Assembly: GCF_008831285.2 (NCBI RefSeq) | Contig: NC_045140.1 | Coordinates: forward strand, 18,102,370-18,166,369 | DNA: 64,000 bases | Origin: Nymphaea colorata | Lineage: Eukaryota; Streptophyta; Magnoliopsida; Nymphaeales; Nymphaeaceae | Direction: 5' to 3' | Shown here: piece by piece, positions 21,718 to 34,700 of the stretch | Numbering within the stretch: position 1 is the first letter of the stretch | Layout: every line of letters begins with the position of its first letter | Translations under genes and position numbers: made by a program | Notes under the pieces: model-generated | Seen by the model: only the letters and a program-made list of their open reading frames with translations | What the model was told of the DNA's origin: nothing | The model's database searches: none

Positions 21718-24700
21718 GGTCACCTGATCGTGGCTATTCTTGTAGTGGTCTGGGTGTATATGCAATATGGCGTGTCTTGTGTTCTCACAGAGATGTGAAT
21801 ACAGTCTAGGGGTTTGAAAGTGCTTGAAGACAGTTGGGAGAATCCTTACATATTTCTTATTTCCTGCTCTACGTAGTACATATGTTGGTATGAGTGGTGT
21901 CTATTGCTTTTAGCAATCTGTGACTATACGAGTGATAGTATATATCCTTGCAGAGAGGACCAATAATCCGACCAACTTCAATCAGATGATTCTGTGACCT
22001 TGTTATTTTCTTTAAGTCTAAATTTTGTCATATTAAAGTTGCTTCAAGGTAACCTTGGTTGGATTTGCAATTATGTTTAGCTGCGAGATCTTTTCTTCTT
22101 TCGAAGGATCGCAAAATGCAGACATGGTAGTTGTGGCACAAAGTTGGCATTTTTTTACTAATCTTTCTTCTGATACATTCGTATTATCAATTTAGATTGG
22201 AACTTCTCCTTTTTCATACTCGAGGAATTCAATTTATTCATGCAATTACGCATTGCCTTATAAGCATAAAAGCCATCCACTGTCTTGATAAATGTAAGGT
22301 TGGAAAGTGGTAGTTTCAATATCTGGTGCTTACAACCATGTGTTGGAAGAATTCTCCTGCAGCTTTTTCTTCTGAATGATTGTGTTTCCTTTCCTTGTTC
22401 TGGAGATGGTTATCAAAAAGCAACTTTTTAGGCTCATTTTTGTCATATGATTCTAATGGATAAAAATACTAATTTATATATTTCACAGACACGTGTTTTT
22501 GCATACATGTAAATGCAGGATTCCATTTACCTGTATCTAATGTTTGTCCTCAGTTACGAAATGTTTTTTTATTGTCAATGTAAGTAAACACCGTTTTCTT
22601 TAGTTCATTATAGAAGTTAATGGGGTTACATCTGGGGCACCCTTTAGTTGGTCATAGGTTGAGAATCACAGGCTTATTGGGTCTCATATTCGTCGGAGAG
22701 AGCTAAGTTATAAGCTTCCCCCTTCTCTCTCTCTCTTATTGTTTTGTACCTCTTATTTTTTAGCTTTTGAGGAGCAATCCTTTGCAACTTTCAAGGTCTT
22801 GAGTATTGCAGGGAAAATCAAATGTAACCACAGCAATGTAATAATCAGTTGCAGGTAAAAATGAACAGAAATGGTTATGACATAGAAAAACCGAAGACAA
22901 GATTACTTGTCTTGTCTCCAAGCATACCTCAGAGAATGACCTGTCTCCTAATTAGTTGTTATTTTGGATTATAAGCCTCTATGTTTACTTTGTTATCTTT
23001 TTCGAGTTTGGCAGTTTATGAACCCTACTGTGCAATTATGTCTATTCCAGTTTGCTTACCCATCTTTTCTGGTATACTATAGTGCATGAAGAATTGTGGT
23101 CTTTCGTTTCTCATGAAGTTTGGTCCATTAGCAGGTATGCTTCACTTGCTTTTTGCATATCAAGTTGCATCTAGCCGGTGGTGATACTATGGCTTATGTT
23201 TGGAGGAAAGTATTGCATTTGAATATGATAAGAACTTGTCTGCCTCTTTATCCATCGTTCCTTTTCTGTTGTTTTTGGTCAGGAACGGGAGATTCAGCTC
23301 CTGTTGCTGTTTCTGCTTGTGATGTAACGGGTGCTTTCTCTTCTTTCCTTACTGCTTTTTTGAACATCATGATGTTCATATATATGTATGGCTGGACCAA
23401 GAGCATGATTCAAGATAAAGATCTCGGAGTGGTGAAATAGTGAGGTTCATGAGACATCGTTAACCAGTAACCCAAAGAACAGGCTGCCTGTTTTTCCAAC
23501 GGTTGATGGTTATCTCGATGCATAGTTTCTTGATAGAACCAGGGGGTGCTTCAGTGCTGGACATCAAATTTGTTTGGATTGGCAAACGAGTGGAAGGCTT
23601 CTATCTATGAGATCACTTCGGTCAGTGTTATTCCGAGGCTGATATTGGATAAATCCCAATTCAGTCTACCGAGAATAGATGTGAAGAAAAAGTGGGAAAC
23701 ATTGATAGGTAATTTAATTATGTACGGTAATTTGGATGGGTGACAAATTGTGGATAATGTAAAGTGGGAGAGCATTGAATTATTCAAACTTGTCATTGTT
23801 TTGAGTTATATTTTGGACACTGAAATTCTTTCTAAACATGTTTAGCTTGTTTCTGTAGCAGATTTTGTATCTTAAATAGCTTTTTTGTTTTATAAGAAAG
23901 TCAGAAAGGCGCAGGAAGGACAAATCCAGTTCTACTGGTTGTTTCTGACCCTTAAAGTTTCTCCCAACGTTGGCTTTGTCAATGAACGCTGCCCATGGCA
24001 ACTGCCAACTGATGCTGATTGCTCCTATGAAAGTTAAAGCCCCTTCCTACTGGACCCATCATTTCCGGGGGTTTCTTTTTTCATGTTTTGCGACTTCACT
24101 TGAGCTTGCTCTGTATAAATACATGACGATAGCGCATTTCGAGCGGAGAGAAAATATTCACCTCGAGAAAATCTAATTACTTGTTAGCTTTCGGTAGAAT
24201 CTCTAAATTTTTTGGCGCTCTCCTTAAGATGAAATAATCTCTTCTTACTGAAGTATGGAAGACAAGATTATTTTATGGCTAGACTAAATGCCTATGGCAA
24301 CCTATTGAGTTGTGGCTACATTTGATGGTGTGTGTGTGGTCTTCTTTTTGACAAATGTGAGGTTACAGCGATTCAGAAATGTCGCTGTGCCCCTGGGTAA
24401 GGGTTGTCTGCCAAAGATATTTTTGGTAACAAGTCTCAAGGGTTAGGTTCGATACCGATGTCTATATCTTTACGTAAACCTATAGAATTCAGCTCAACTG
24501 CAACTCCGCAGAAATGAACAACAAAAGAAGAAGAATATAGAAAAAAAGGGAAGAATAGGAGATAAATTTGCGCTTTTTCAGTGGGACTCTTTGGATGCAG
24601 CAGCTTCTACCTTGTAGCTAAGGAGACCATATGGCCGTTGAACTATATTCTGCCAACTTTATAATGCATTAACATGTATGATTTGTTTTTTGTTTAGGAA

Positions 24701-25785
24701 GTAGGACACTATAAATCAGAGGCTAAAACTCTCTGCTGATTTTTAGAGCTTTTCTTTCCCTTTCCCGCAAGAAAAAAGGAAATTTTTTGAATTTGAAATG
24801 TCTGAAACTGATTTAACATATGAAAAGTAAACGACTAGATAAGCCTGTATTGGCCGATATGGATGGTATTAATTATGCAGATTAAAATGCAGAATATGGA
24901 ATATCGTTCTTATTAAGGAATTAAGAGAAATTGTTGGACTTTTTAGGATTTGAGATTTGACATAAGAGTAAGCAAAGTCCTCAAAACAATTTAATTTGAA
25001 ATCTCAATTTGTAGAACCTAATGTAATTGTTTCTTGAAATGCCATTTAAAAGTTAAATATAATTGTTTCTTGGGAAATTTCCTATTTCATGCCTACTTTT
25101 GTCTGTAATTTCATAAAGATATCTACTCTCGAAGATCTACTAATAAGGGCTACACTTCTCTTAAATATGAATAACCAGAACTAGAAGTGTACTTCGGTTA
25201 ACTTGGGAACAAAAAATTGTTCCCTAAAACAATGAGGGTAACATTGAAAAGATTGCAGCTAACAATTTTCGTTTTTCAAATTAGCAAAATTTTACTTTAA
25301 GCTCTCATTCGATTTTTTGGAAATTTCCTTTTCTTTTTTTCTTTTTTTGAGAATCCGATTACTCTTTCTTGCTAAGTCGCCAGTTGCATATTCAAGGCAG
25401 TGAATTGACAAAGTTGAAGTTCCCCTTCGTTAGGGTGACTTCCATTTTATGGCACTCCAATGTCGACAGTGTAAAGCTAATTCTGGTCTGGCCTTTTGAA
25501 ATTCCTCATTTGTGAAAATCCACCATATGAACGTGAACATACGGATTTATACATCGCTGCCGCTCTTCAACTACGAACGCATAGATCTGTGCTTCTTAGG
25601 TCTGGATTTCTGGCTCTGCCTCTTGAAGTTCGTTAGAAAACGTAGATACAAAAATAATAAAATTTCCTTTAGCCTAATACCGAAGATTCCCTTTTTCTTT
25701 TTTCTCCCCCAGTTCTATAGTATTCATTTCTCTTCATCGCTTGTTCTTCTGTTTGACTTTTGGGTTCTCCGTTTGCTCGTCAAGA
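21718..25785. other. 3' flank of the RING gene and AT-rich intergenic DNA
   Basis: The first few hundred bases are the likely 3'UTR. No further gene was seen. A plus-strand frame at 23153-23440 has hydrophobic stretches but no recognised family. A box-B-like ggttcgatacc at ~24446 is discussed among the rejected items. Confidence 0.4.
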
Positions 25786-26089
25786 GATGGAGGAAGCATT
25801 TGAAGTGAAACAATCCGGTGAAGACCCGCATGTCGTCTGTCGGACATCCGACGGAGCTGCATCTATCAGTGATCATGGATATATGGTCACCGATGGCGGA
25901 GAAGATGTTGTTGGCGTCCATGGCCTGGCGGTCGGCGAAGCAGGCATTGCTGTACTCCTCCCCATCGAACCAGGAGGACGGCCTCCGACATGTTGGCGTC
26001 CATGTGCTACTGTGCATTACCATCCTATTCTGAACAAAACTGCCATTATGCTGCTCGGCTTTCTTTGCATTGGCTGTAGCTCTATATGA
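25786..26089 (+). other. Unassigned ORF in a GC-richer island (100 aa from first ATG)
   Basis: The frame begins MEEAFEVKQSGEDPHVVCRT and contains VVGVHGLAVGEAGIAVLLPI. It is locally GC-richer than its surroundings and preceded by a pyrimidine-rich leader-like stretch (25680-25780), as other first exons in this window are. All three plus frames and one minus frame stay open here, so the true frame, if any, is uncertain. I recognise no domain. It could be the first exon of a decayed or non-coding transcript extending into the duplicated block downstream. Confidence 0.25.
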
Positions 26090-26579
26090 GTGCAAAGCCC
26101 ACAGTGACACAGTCTGCAATCATCACCTCTTTTCTTACACAATTGACATATTACCACACCATTCTGAAAATTATAATTTTGCTTAGCAGCACGGTCAGCA
26201 TTTCGTGGTAATGTTGACTTCCCTTTACAGACCAATTATTTCTACCTCTGCCTCTTTCAGTTTCTCCTCTTCATGAATAGCTGTCCTTTACCATTATTTC
26301 CAATTTATCTATATTCAATACTTCATGATTGTTGACTTGCTGTTCACCTTTTCAATGCATGTGAAGCTTCACAGTGTAATAGAATTACGGGACATTATGC
26401 TTCGTACCTAGGCATTCATCCAGCCATGAATAACTTCCCCTGTTTCTTTTCTCATTAAATGCTCTAAGATAGATAATAAGAGCTCTTTGGGTTCCCCCAA
26501 CTTTGTGTTTTTAGGGTCTAGATTTCTCTATATGTGTATCTGTGTGCATAAAGAAGTTAAAAGCTTACAATAACATACA

Positions 26580-27659
26580 GATATTCATAATATATGAACT
26601 ATAACTGAAATATATATATATAATACAAATCATCACAAAGAATGGTGAAAAAAATATTTGCATAAGAAGAAGAAACTACTTCAGGTTGCAGAGGAGAAAA
26701 ATGAAGAAAATCTGCCTAGGCAGCTGAAGAAGAAAAAAAAAAAAGAAAGTAGAAGAAGAGAAAAAAGACAGCTTGGTCGTTTCAAAAAAAAGCTTAAGTT
26801 GTTCAGTGCCTAGGTGAGCCGAGGTTCCCTGGGCAATTGCTTAAGCGTTTCTTATTGACAGCTTGCCTTTCAGCAGCTAGTCTGGAGACCACCAAGCCTA
26901 GGGTCTTTCTTGAGCCTAGGCATGTTTTGAACGACAGTGTCAAACTGGTAATTCTTTATGTTGCATTCCCCACATAGGTTGCTTCTTGAGATCTCCGCTG
27001 GTTCAAGTAATGAACAATTGAAATAAACTTGGGAACAGCCGTTTGATGCTCAAGAAAACAGTCTGCATGTCTGTGTAAGTAGCGTATCATAACTCCTAAT
27101 GGATCTGTGTCTCCTCTCACTGGGATAGGAGTCTGCATCGTTTTTGGCTGGTTTGGTTATATTCCTAGACTGATGTGTCTTGGTATCTCTTCATGAGTAT
27201 TCTTTTGCAACATGGTTTATTATCATTTCTTTTTTGCTGGTACTTACTTGTATATGACGAGAACAGCAGAAGGAGAAATTCTGTTATTTGATACCCTCTC
27301 CATGGAAGGAGAGAAAATGTCGGAGGCACATCTGGTGTCTGTTACGGCATTGGAGTTTTCCCATGAGTCCAGTTTTTCATCCATCATGGGAATCATTCAC
27401 AAGGAAATTTGTAACTTAAGTACAGAAACATATATATTTTATTTTCATGGTATATTTATGCATTCAGGGCATTAGTTTCTGCTTCTCGGTGAGCCCCAGT
27501 GCAGGAATAACAGTAATTGAGGATATGAAATCAAGTATGTGTTTCACTATTTAGTTTGTATGTGTTATTTCTCAATGTTGTCGCTTACCGTGTCTTCACT
27601 AATTCTCTACAGTTCGAGCTATTTTGATATTGTTTATGTCATTCTACTCACCCTATTGC
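26580..27659. repeat. Diverged ~1.07-kb tandem duplication, copy 1
   Basis: This block is followed head-to-tail by a related block at 27660-28715. Landmarks in the same order in both are: (AT)n, atttgcataag/g, ctacttcag.ttgcag, gcctaggtgagccg or gactaggtgagccg, ctgtttgatgctcaa-like, ataactcctaatgga, gataccctctccatgga, catgagtcca and aataacagtaattga-like. Divergence is clearly above 15% with many indels, so the duplication is old. The segment at ~27268-27420 reads as an open frame (LLFDTLSMEGEKMSEAHLVS), but the same place in copy 2 is broken by stops. Confidence 0.8.
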
Positions 27660-28715
27660 TATTATATATATATATATATATATATAGATTACTTCTTGTA
27701 CAAATCACATTAGTCATAAAAAAGAATGACGAAAAGAACATTTGCATAGGACAACAAAGCTACTTCAGATTGCAGAAAAAAGAGGAAGGAAAAAATTGCC
27801 TGTACAGCTGAGGAAGAGGAGGGAAGAGTGAAAAAAGAGAAAAAGATATCTTTGTCATTGAAGAAAAAAAGCCTTAATTCTTCAATGACTAGGTGAGCCG
27901 ACGCACCTAGACAGTTGCATTAGCATTCCCAAATGACAGGTTGTCTAGAACAGCTGGTCTGGGCGACCAGCCAGGACTAAGGCCCTAGGCAAACCTAGGC
28001 ACGTTTCTAACAATATTGTCAGACTCAGGCTATCATATAATTCCTTATGTTCCATAGGCCTCAATACTCCCCACGCCACATATGTTACCTTGTTGACATC
28101 TCTTCTGGTTCAAGTCAAGATTAATTGAGATCTACTCTGAAGCAGCTGTTTGATGCTCAAAAGTGGAGCATCATAACTCCTAATGGACCACTAGGATATA
28201 GGTATGCAGCCTTTTGGCTGGTTTTGTTTCCTAGATTGATGTGTCTCAAACTCCCTTCATGAGACTACGCTTTTGGGATGTGGTTTATTAACATTGCTTT
28301 TTACTGGTATTTCCTTGTTTGTGATTGGAACAGCAGAAGAGGATATTTGATGTCTGATACCCTCTCCATGGAAAGATCGAACAAGTCGGAGAGTCGGCGA
28401 GGCATGTCTGCTGTTTGTTACAGCATTTGAGCCTTCTCATGAGTCCACGTGTCATCCATCACCGAACTCATGCAAAAGGAAGTTTATACCTTGGTACAGG
28501 ACCATATACTTTCTTTTCATAGTATATTTAGCTCCACTGCCTGAATAATAGTAATTGATTATGAATCAACAAGTATGTATTTTCACCAATTGGTTACTAT
28601 ATGTCATTTCTAAATAGTGTATTTCCTTTGTCGACATACTGTGTCTTTACTAATGGTCCGTAGCTCTCAGCTATTTAACTTTTTTCTTTTTTCATTCTAC
28701 CCATCCTATTGGTGT
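27660..28715. repeat. Diverged ~1.07-kb tandem duplication, copy 2
   Basis: This is the partner of copy 1, in direct orientation and immediately adjacent. It starts in an (AT)n tract (27661-27686), as copy 1 does (26608-26622), suggesting the AT tracts mediated the duplication. No open reading frame is conserved between the copies. Confidence 0.8.
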
Positions 28716-31700
28716 TGATCTTGAAGAATACTATTGGGAGATGCCAATGGAAGACATTGAACAATGTGGTTAATGGTAAGTACTAAGCAGAGCTGTCCAC
28801 AGACTTGTTTTACTTTTTCTATTTGGAGATTTAATACATGACGGTAAAGCATATCCGAGACTTTTCTGTTTCAGCACTACCACAGGTTTCAATGTTCTAA
28901 AATATTAATTTTTAGAAGCATGTTGGTTCAGAGGTTTATGCTTTTCTTACTTTTCTTTTCTTACCTTCTGTGTTAAGTCCTGTGCCTGAGTTCTTGGTAC
29001 CTCTAGTGGTATTCACTTGCATTTCAAGTTACTAACTTACTCTCATCACACATTCTCAAGTAGCTTATCTTCTTAATTCAACTTTTATATCTTTTATCAT
29101 TCATTTGTTGCAGACTTGGTGGTGAAAACAGATAGACCCGGGTGTTTAGGTGTCGTTGAGATTATGATCCTATGACTGCATATAGGCCCTTGATCGTGTT
29201 TCCCGTTCTTACTGTGCCAATTCGTTCATATTTGATGCACTACTGCACTTTGTTGACAACCTAGTGAAGCACTTGCGTGGCAGTCTTGTATGTGTCTGGC
29301 GATCACTAGGTTTCTAATCTTTTCCCTTGTTTTCTTAATAAAGCAATTTGTTCTGTTGAAATGGTTGAATACTTGTCCTTGCCTTGTGCCCAAGTTGTAG
29401 TCTTGTTGCACGGACAATTTTTGATGCCAGACCATATACCGACATTCTTTATTCTGGTTTATTAATAAGAAACATAGAGTTTGTCATGTCATTACTTGCA
29501 TCTTGTATGATTGGGATGATTATATGGCATTAATATGCTTTGTTTATTTCTCCAATTTGTTAATTTTCGAGGTCGTGATTGAGCGTTCAATTGTTGTGCT
29601 CTAGTTTCTTGCAATGTTTTAAGTATCAGTTTCCCTCCCCTATCAGAAACCTTAGGAAACCCAGATAAATTCATTTTATATTTTTTTCTACTAAAAATTA
29701 GATAATAGAGGTGCATGAGGAGGGAAGCCACAGCTTTGGCCGTGTCAATTCGGCCAGCCAGGAGGTTTATGTCTAACATATCTCGATTTGATTATCTTTC
29801 AATGCAAAATCACTAGGTATCCTCTTCTTGCCTTGCACAAAACTATGCACATTGCTTTAGCCTTCATTTTGACCACACACACACACATATATATACACGC
29901 ACACTTTTACACTTGGAAGTTTTAAGCCTATCCACCTCATCAGATGCATAGATCTCTCCCGGGAATCGGGTTGCCAAGCGTGAAACGATCGCTTGAACTC
30001 TACTCTTCCGATGTTGAACGAAACTTTGCATAACTTTGCACCATCTTAGGCATTATGAGAACATGCCTACTGTTGCGGTTGAGTGATTGAAGCGTCGACG
30101 TATATGGCATGAGAAGTGTAGAACACATTCTGTATGATTGGTTTTCAGGAGCAAGATGAAAAAAAAAAAAAGGGCCTGAAACGTCACAGTATAAAAGACC
30201 ATGTAAAATCAAACACTTCCCTGTTGGGGATTGCTACATTATGATCATCAGGAGACGGTGACAGTAACGCGCAAGATCTCAGACTTCATCCAAGGTGCCT
30301 GAACCAACCACAGTCCCTCGTCCAATAAAAAAGAGGTGAAAGCTTCAGTTCGATGATGCCAAAACTAGGTTCTCCACCAAAACCTTTTTTTGTTTTCCTT
30401 AACAAGTAGGTTGGATGCTGAAACCAGGACTCCAACATGATTTTAGCATCATCAGAACGGGCCTATATCTGCCCATAAAATTCTTAATCTAAGCATCCTC
30501 TGTGTTTCATCTGTATGACCATCCTAGTGTATTTCAGCAGATACCATCAGAATGTCTCAATATCTAGTGTTCAAACCATCTCAGATATAGTGTAATCAAA
30601 GAGTACGATTTGGGTACCAATATGGAGATACAAGCATGGAAATAAAAAAAGAAAACAACATTCAAATAAACAAGTCACAAGTAAAAACATTGCATGTTAA
30701 TGAACACTCGTTTTAAAAACAGAATGAAACTAAGTTGGAAAAAAATTAAATCAAGCAAAATTAAGTAGTTTGAATCAGTTTTGATATAAAAAAGTGTCCA
30801 AATGTGTTCAAATACCTACTTTGGGTGCAGGTATATGGATCTTATTAAAGTACCCATGTGACATAATAGAACATGCAAAATTAAATACAAAGGTCAGTTT
30901 TCTACTTTGAACGCAAAAACTCATGCAAATTAAGAAAGAAAATACATAATATAGGTGCATACACCATGGGGAACATGCCCACGCACACACAGTGCGCGTG
31001 CTTGTTTGCCACCCCATCCTAGGGTTTCAGATTGTTCAAAATCTGGATTCCATTCGGATAAAATACAACCAAAAATGACAAAAACTTTGCAACTTAGAAG
31101 GACAAATTATGCCCACATCCTCCATTCATTTCCTCTGAAAAGGCGAACGTTGGGAACAGCTCATCAAAAGGTGTAGCTCATTGTAAGGCTTGCTTATCTA
31201 TATACAACTTTGGGAGCAACTGCTTGGGCCCTTCCTCCCCCAAACTTCATGCCGTTTTCACTTAATATACCTAAAACTAAAAGCTGGGGTTTGCACGATC
31301 CACTTATATAAATTCTACATGACAAATCATATGTGGTTGTTTTGAAACATCATTTTGAAGCTTTATGGTACATTAATGAAGTTCGCAGTACATCGCTGTA
31401 CACCTGAAGAACATAGTTGCTAGTTGTTATCTCATACACAAATAGCTAATTATTTGCGCATAAACAATGTCCAAGATACGTGAAAGATATTTCTTCGGAG
31501 GTGCCCATTATTGAACTCTGTCTCAGGGACCAAAGGTTATGAACAACAGACCAGCTGTAGCTTCACATGGCTTGGTTGTCGATCCCTCTGACTTTTGCCC
31601 AAATTGGAGCCTTGCTGCCTCTGATCCGGGTCCAGTTTTGTAAGAACTCAAATGGGGCTGGATATGGGTTGGCCCGGTTCTGTAATAAAATCATATGAAA

Positions 31701-34700
31701 GGATCTGAGTCCGAATCTGAATTTTTTGACAGTTTCGTAATCAGACCTCGATTTGGACTTTGGACTCTTATGTCCAAGATACGTGAACTGGATCTGGATT
31801 TAAAGTTTAAACCCTACTCTGGCTCATTCTTGAGCTACCTAAGTTAGCACTTTCTGACCTGGACCATGTGGTAAGCAGCACATGTGCACTGGTTTGGGCA
31901 CAAGCTGCCAAGTGGGTCTCCTATAGGCAGAGCCAATATAATGATATACTGACGAAGCTCATCAAGTCTTTTGAATCTTGAGGGGAAAAAATAAACAGCC
32001 TTCTATTTGGAAGTTGATTTGGATACGACTTTAGGAAACCAAATCATGGGCATTACTATTAATTTCGATCCTAACTACTGACCTAGTTCGCATAGAGCAG
32101 CAGTGAAAGTTTATAAAATCTGGGAACAGCCAACCTTTATTAACATTGGATGAGCTTTTAATGTCTAAACTAAGCTCAACCCAAGATGCATTTCCTAAGC
32201 ATAAATCCAATCTGGTGGGATTAAAAATCTAGCTATTCGGTCTGGTCGAGAGCAAGTGGAGGGAAGCCAAAGTTCATCTTCCTATCCCTGGAGTCTAATG
32301 GCTGCTTCAAGGTTGGGAGCAGAACACTTATCAACTAGAATGTCGGGCATCCACCACTTGTAGTCCAAAGTTCAAAGGGGCAACACTCATGGAATCAAAC
32401 TGATGATCAACCTTTAACCGGTCCGCCAACCTGACCAGCCACACTATGCCCTTTGAAGTCGCTCCAAAGCAAGTAGGGATGTTAAGATTAGGGGTATGGG
32501 CTGATATTTGTTTAATACCCGAGCATGAATTCATCTTGTTGGATTTGATTGGTGATATACTGAATTCAGATTTCGTGTGGGATTCTCTTGCAAAATCTGG
32601 CCGGCGGCAACAGATTCCTAACATACACTAAAATAGGCATTACATGTAAAAACCCTGGCCTGTTATGTATTTTTGCATAGTTGAATCAGAATCTGACTTA
32701 GGGTCCAGTTGAGTAATATCTAGTTACTTGAATGGTCCGGTCCCAATCTGATCGACTGACATCCCTACCATGAATGCCCTGGCCTATGTTTCTGGATCTG
32801 GAAGCTTGCCCATCTAAGTCATTTAAATTCCACAAGACTTGCCAACCATGCCTCTACGGTTCCTTTTCTTCTCTCTTTCCCCTGTTGCTTTTTCTTTTTC
32901 TTGAAGAGAGGCGATGCCAGTCAGGCCATGGATTCCCCGTCTCGGCCTGACAACCAGTAGGGCCCCTGGAAGGCCTGAGTCTGCCAATATTCATTATCAG
33001 GCTCAGGCGCTCAGCCTGCTGCTGCCCAGCTCTTGAGGAGCCAGTCCTGGCCTGGAGGTGCATTGATGTGTGCCGGTTTCAGCGGCCGAGCCAGGCTCAC
33101 AGCCCCAGTTTGCGTATTCTGCAGACTGGGCCGGGTGCTCCACACTCCATGAACATGGCCGCTGCCGGACCATGCTCGTGGACGAGATTTGATCACTCCA
33201 TTATGGCCGGCGAGTGGCAGCTGGGGCCCCGCCATCAGCGGCTCTGCAGACGAGCAGAGAGCCATGTGAAATCGTATCAGTACAGAGATAATTACTGTTT
33301 CTGGTCGTATGGACTAACCGTACATCTTGATTATCCCTTCCAAGACGTTGCCTGCAACTCGCCTTCTTTAAACCTCGGGGCCATAGAAAATCCATTAAAA
33401 TAAGGTCAAGAAAAACAAGTCGCTGCTGCATTGAGGGATGTGATGCATATTCAATTATTTATGACTCATCCAACTTCGACTTTTCTTTCTTTTTTTCTTT
33501 CTTTTCTGGATTTCTATCCTTCTTAGTGCAAACCATACGTTGGAACGAAGTTCTTAAATGGTCTTTGAAAGAAGATAAGATGGATTTACTTAATTCGGAC
33601 TTTTATGAATGTGGGAAGGCGTGCTTGGCTCCTCGTGAGAACCATTTTCCCATCCACGAGAAAATGATTCTCAACAGTCTTGTACTTCCTCACATCACTG
33701 CGGACTCGAGGAAACGTCGTTCGAGACAGAGTGGACTCGTTTCCCTATACTTTTCCCCGGTTTTGGAGTGACCGACGGTCACTCGGATTCTCGCAAGAAG
33801 CCAAGAGTTGTTCTTGCGAATTATACTTCCATGGGAATCGTTCTTGGGAACGTCAGTCCAAACAAGGGGCCCAGACGAAAGGACATGTTCAAAGTCTCCA
33901 GTGATTAGTTCAAGTGGGACAAGCAATCCAAACCCCCCAAAAAAAGGTTTGTATAATGATCTTATTGTTACATTAAAATAATAGAGAACCAAAAAAACAA
34001 CATTTTTGGATCAACGACTAGTTTATTGCATGCTTTGCATTATTAAAAATGCTCTCGAAGCTGTGTTTGATTGACAGCAACTTTTTTTCCTATCGAAAAC
34101 TTAAAAACTTTCTTTCTTCAACTAAGAAGAGGAAGAAGCGGTTCTCCCTTTCTTCAAGACTTAGAATGATATGTCCTTGATACACATATTAACTACAATA
34201 CTGTCGCACTGCCACCATTTACACAGAGTTGTTCCAAAACTTATTTGACAAAACAAACTCTACGATTGCCTTTGGATGATGATTTCAAAAATTTTACAAC
34301 CAGTTAATAAACCCTACTTTTATGTGTTTGAGTGACAAGACCAAAATGGTAATTTTCTATAAAAAAAAAAAAACATGAAAAGGAGTCGGGTTAAAGGTGT
34401 CACTCAAACATATCCTACGAGAATGTTCAGTTTTCAAATTGTTGACGTTGTGACGGTATGTTATTCTTGTCAAACAATACCAATGAAAAAAAGAGGTTGT
34501 CTCAGTCTCTCTCTCACACTTGTGGGTGCGACAGAAAGGGCGAGACCAAAAGTCTCGGACGTCTTATTCAGGACGTTATCTCCCAAGCATTCAAACGGGC
34601 TCCAGCACCCTTTGTTCACCGAGTTTTGATAACTTCTTCCAATTTGACTCGCTCCTCATCGCAATGCACGTTTACGTGTCCTCTGTCAAACAGCCCCCGC

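Noticed and set aside
24446-24456. ggttcgatacc, a perfect match to the pol III box B consensus
   Set aside because: The flanks do not form a tRNA T-stem or acceptor stem, and no convincing box A was found at the right distance. It could be a SINE remnant, but an 11-base match alone is not enough.
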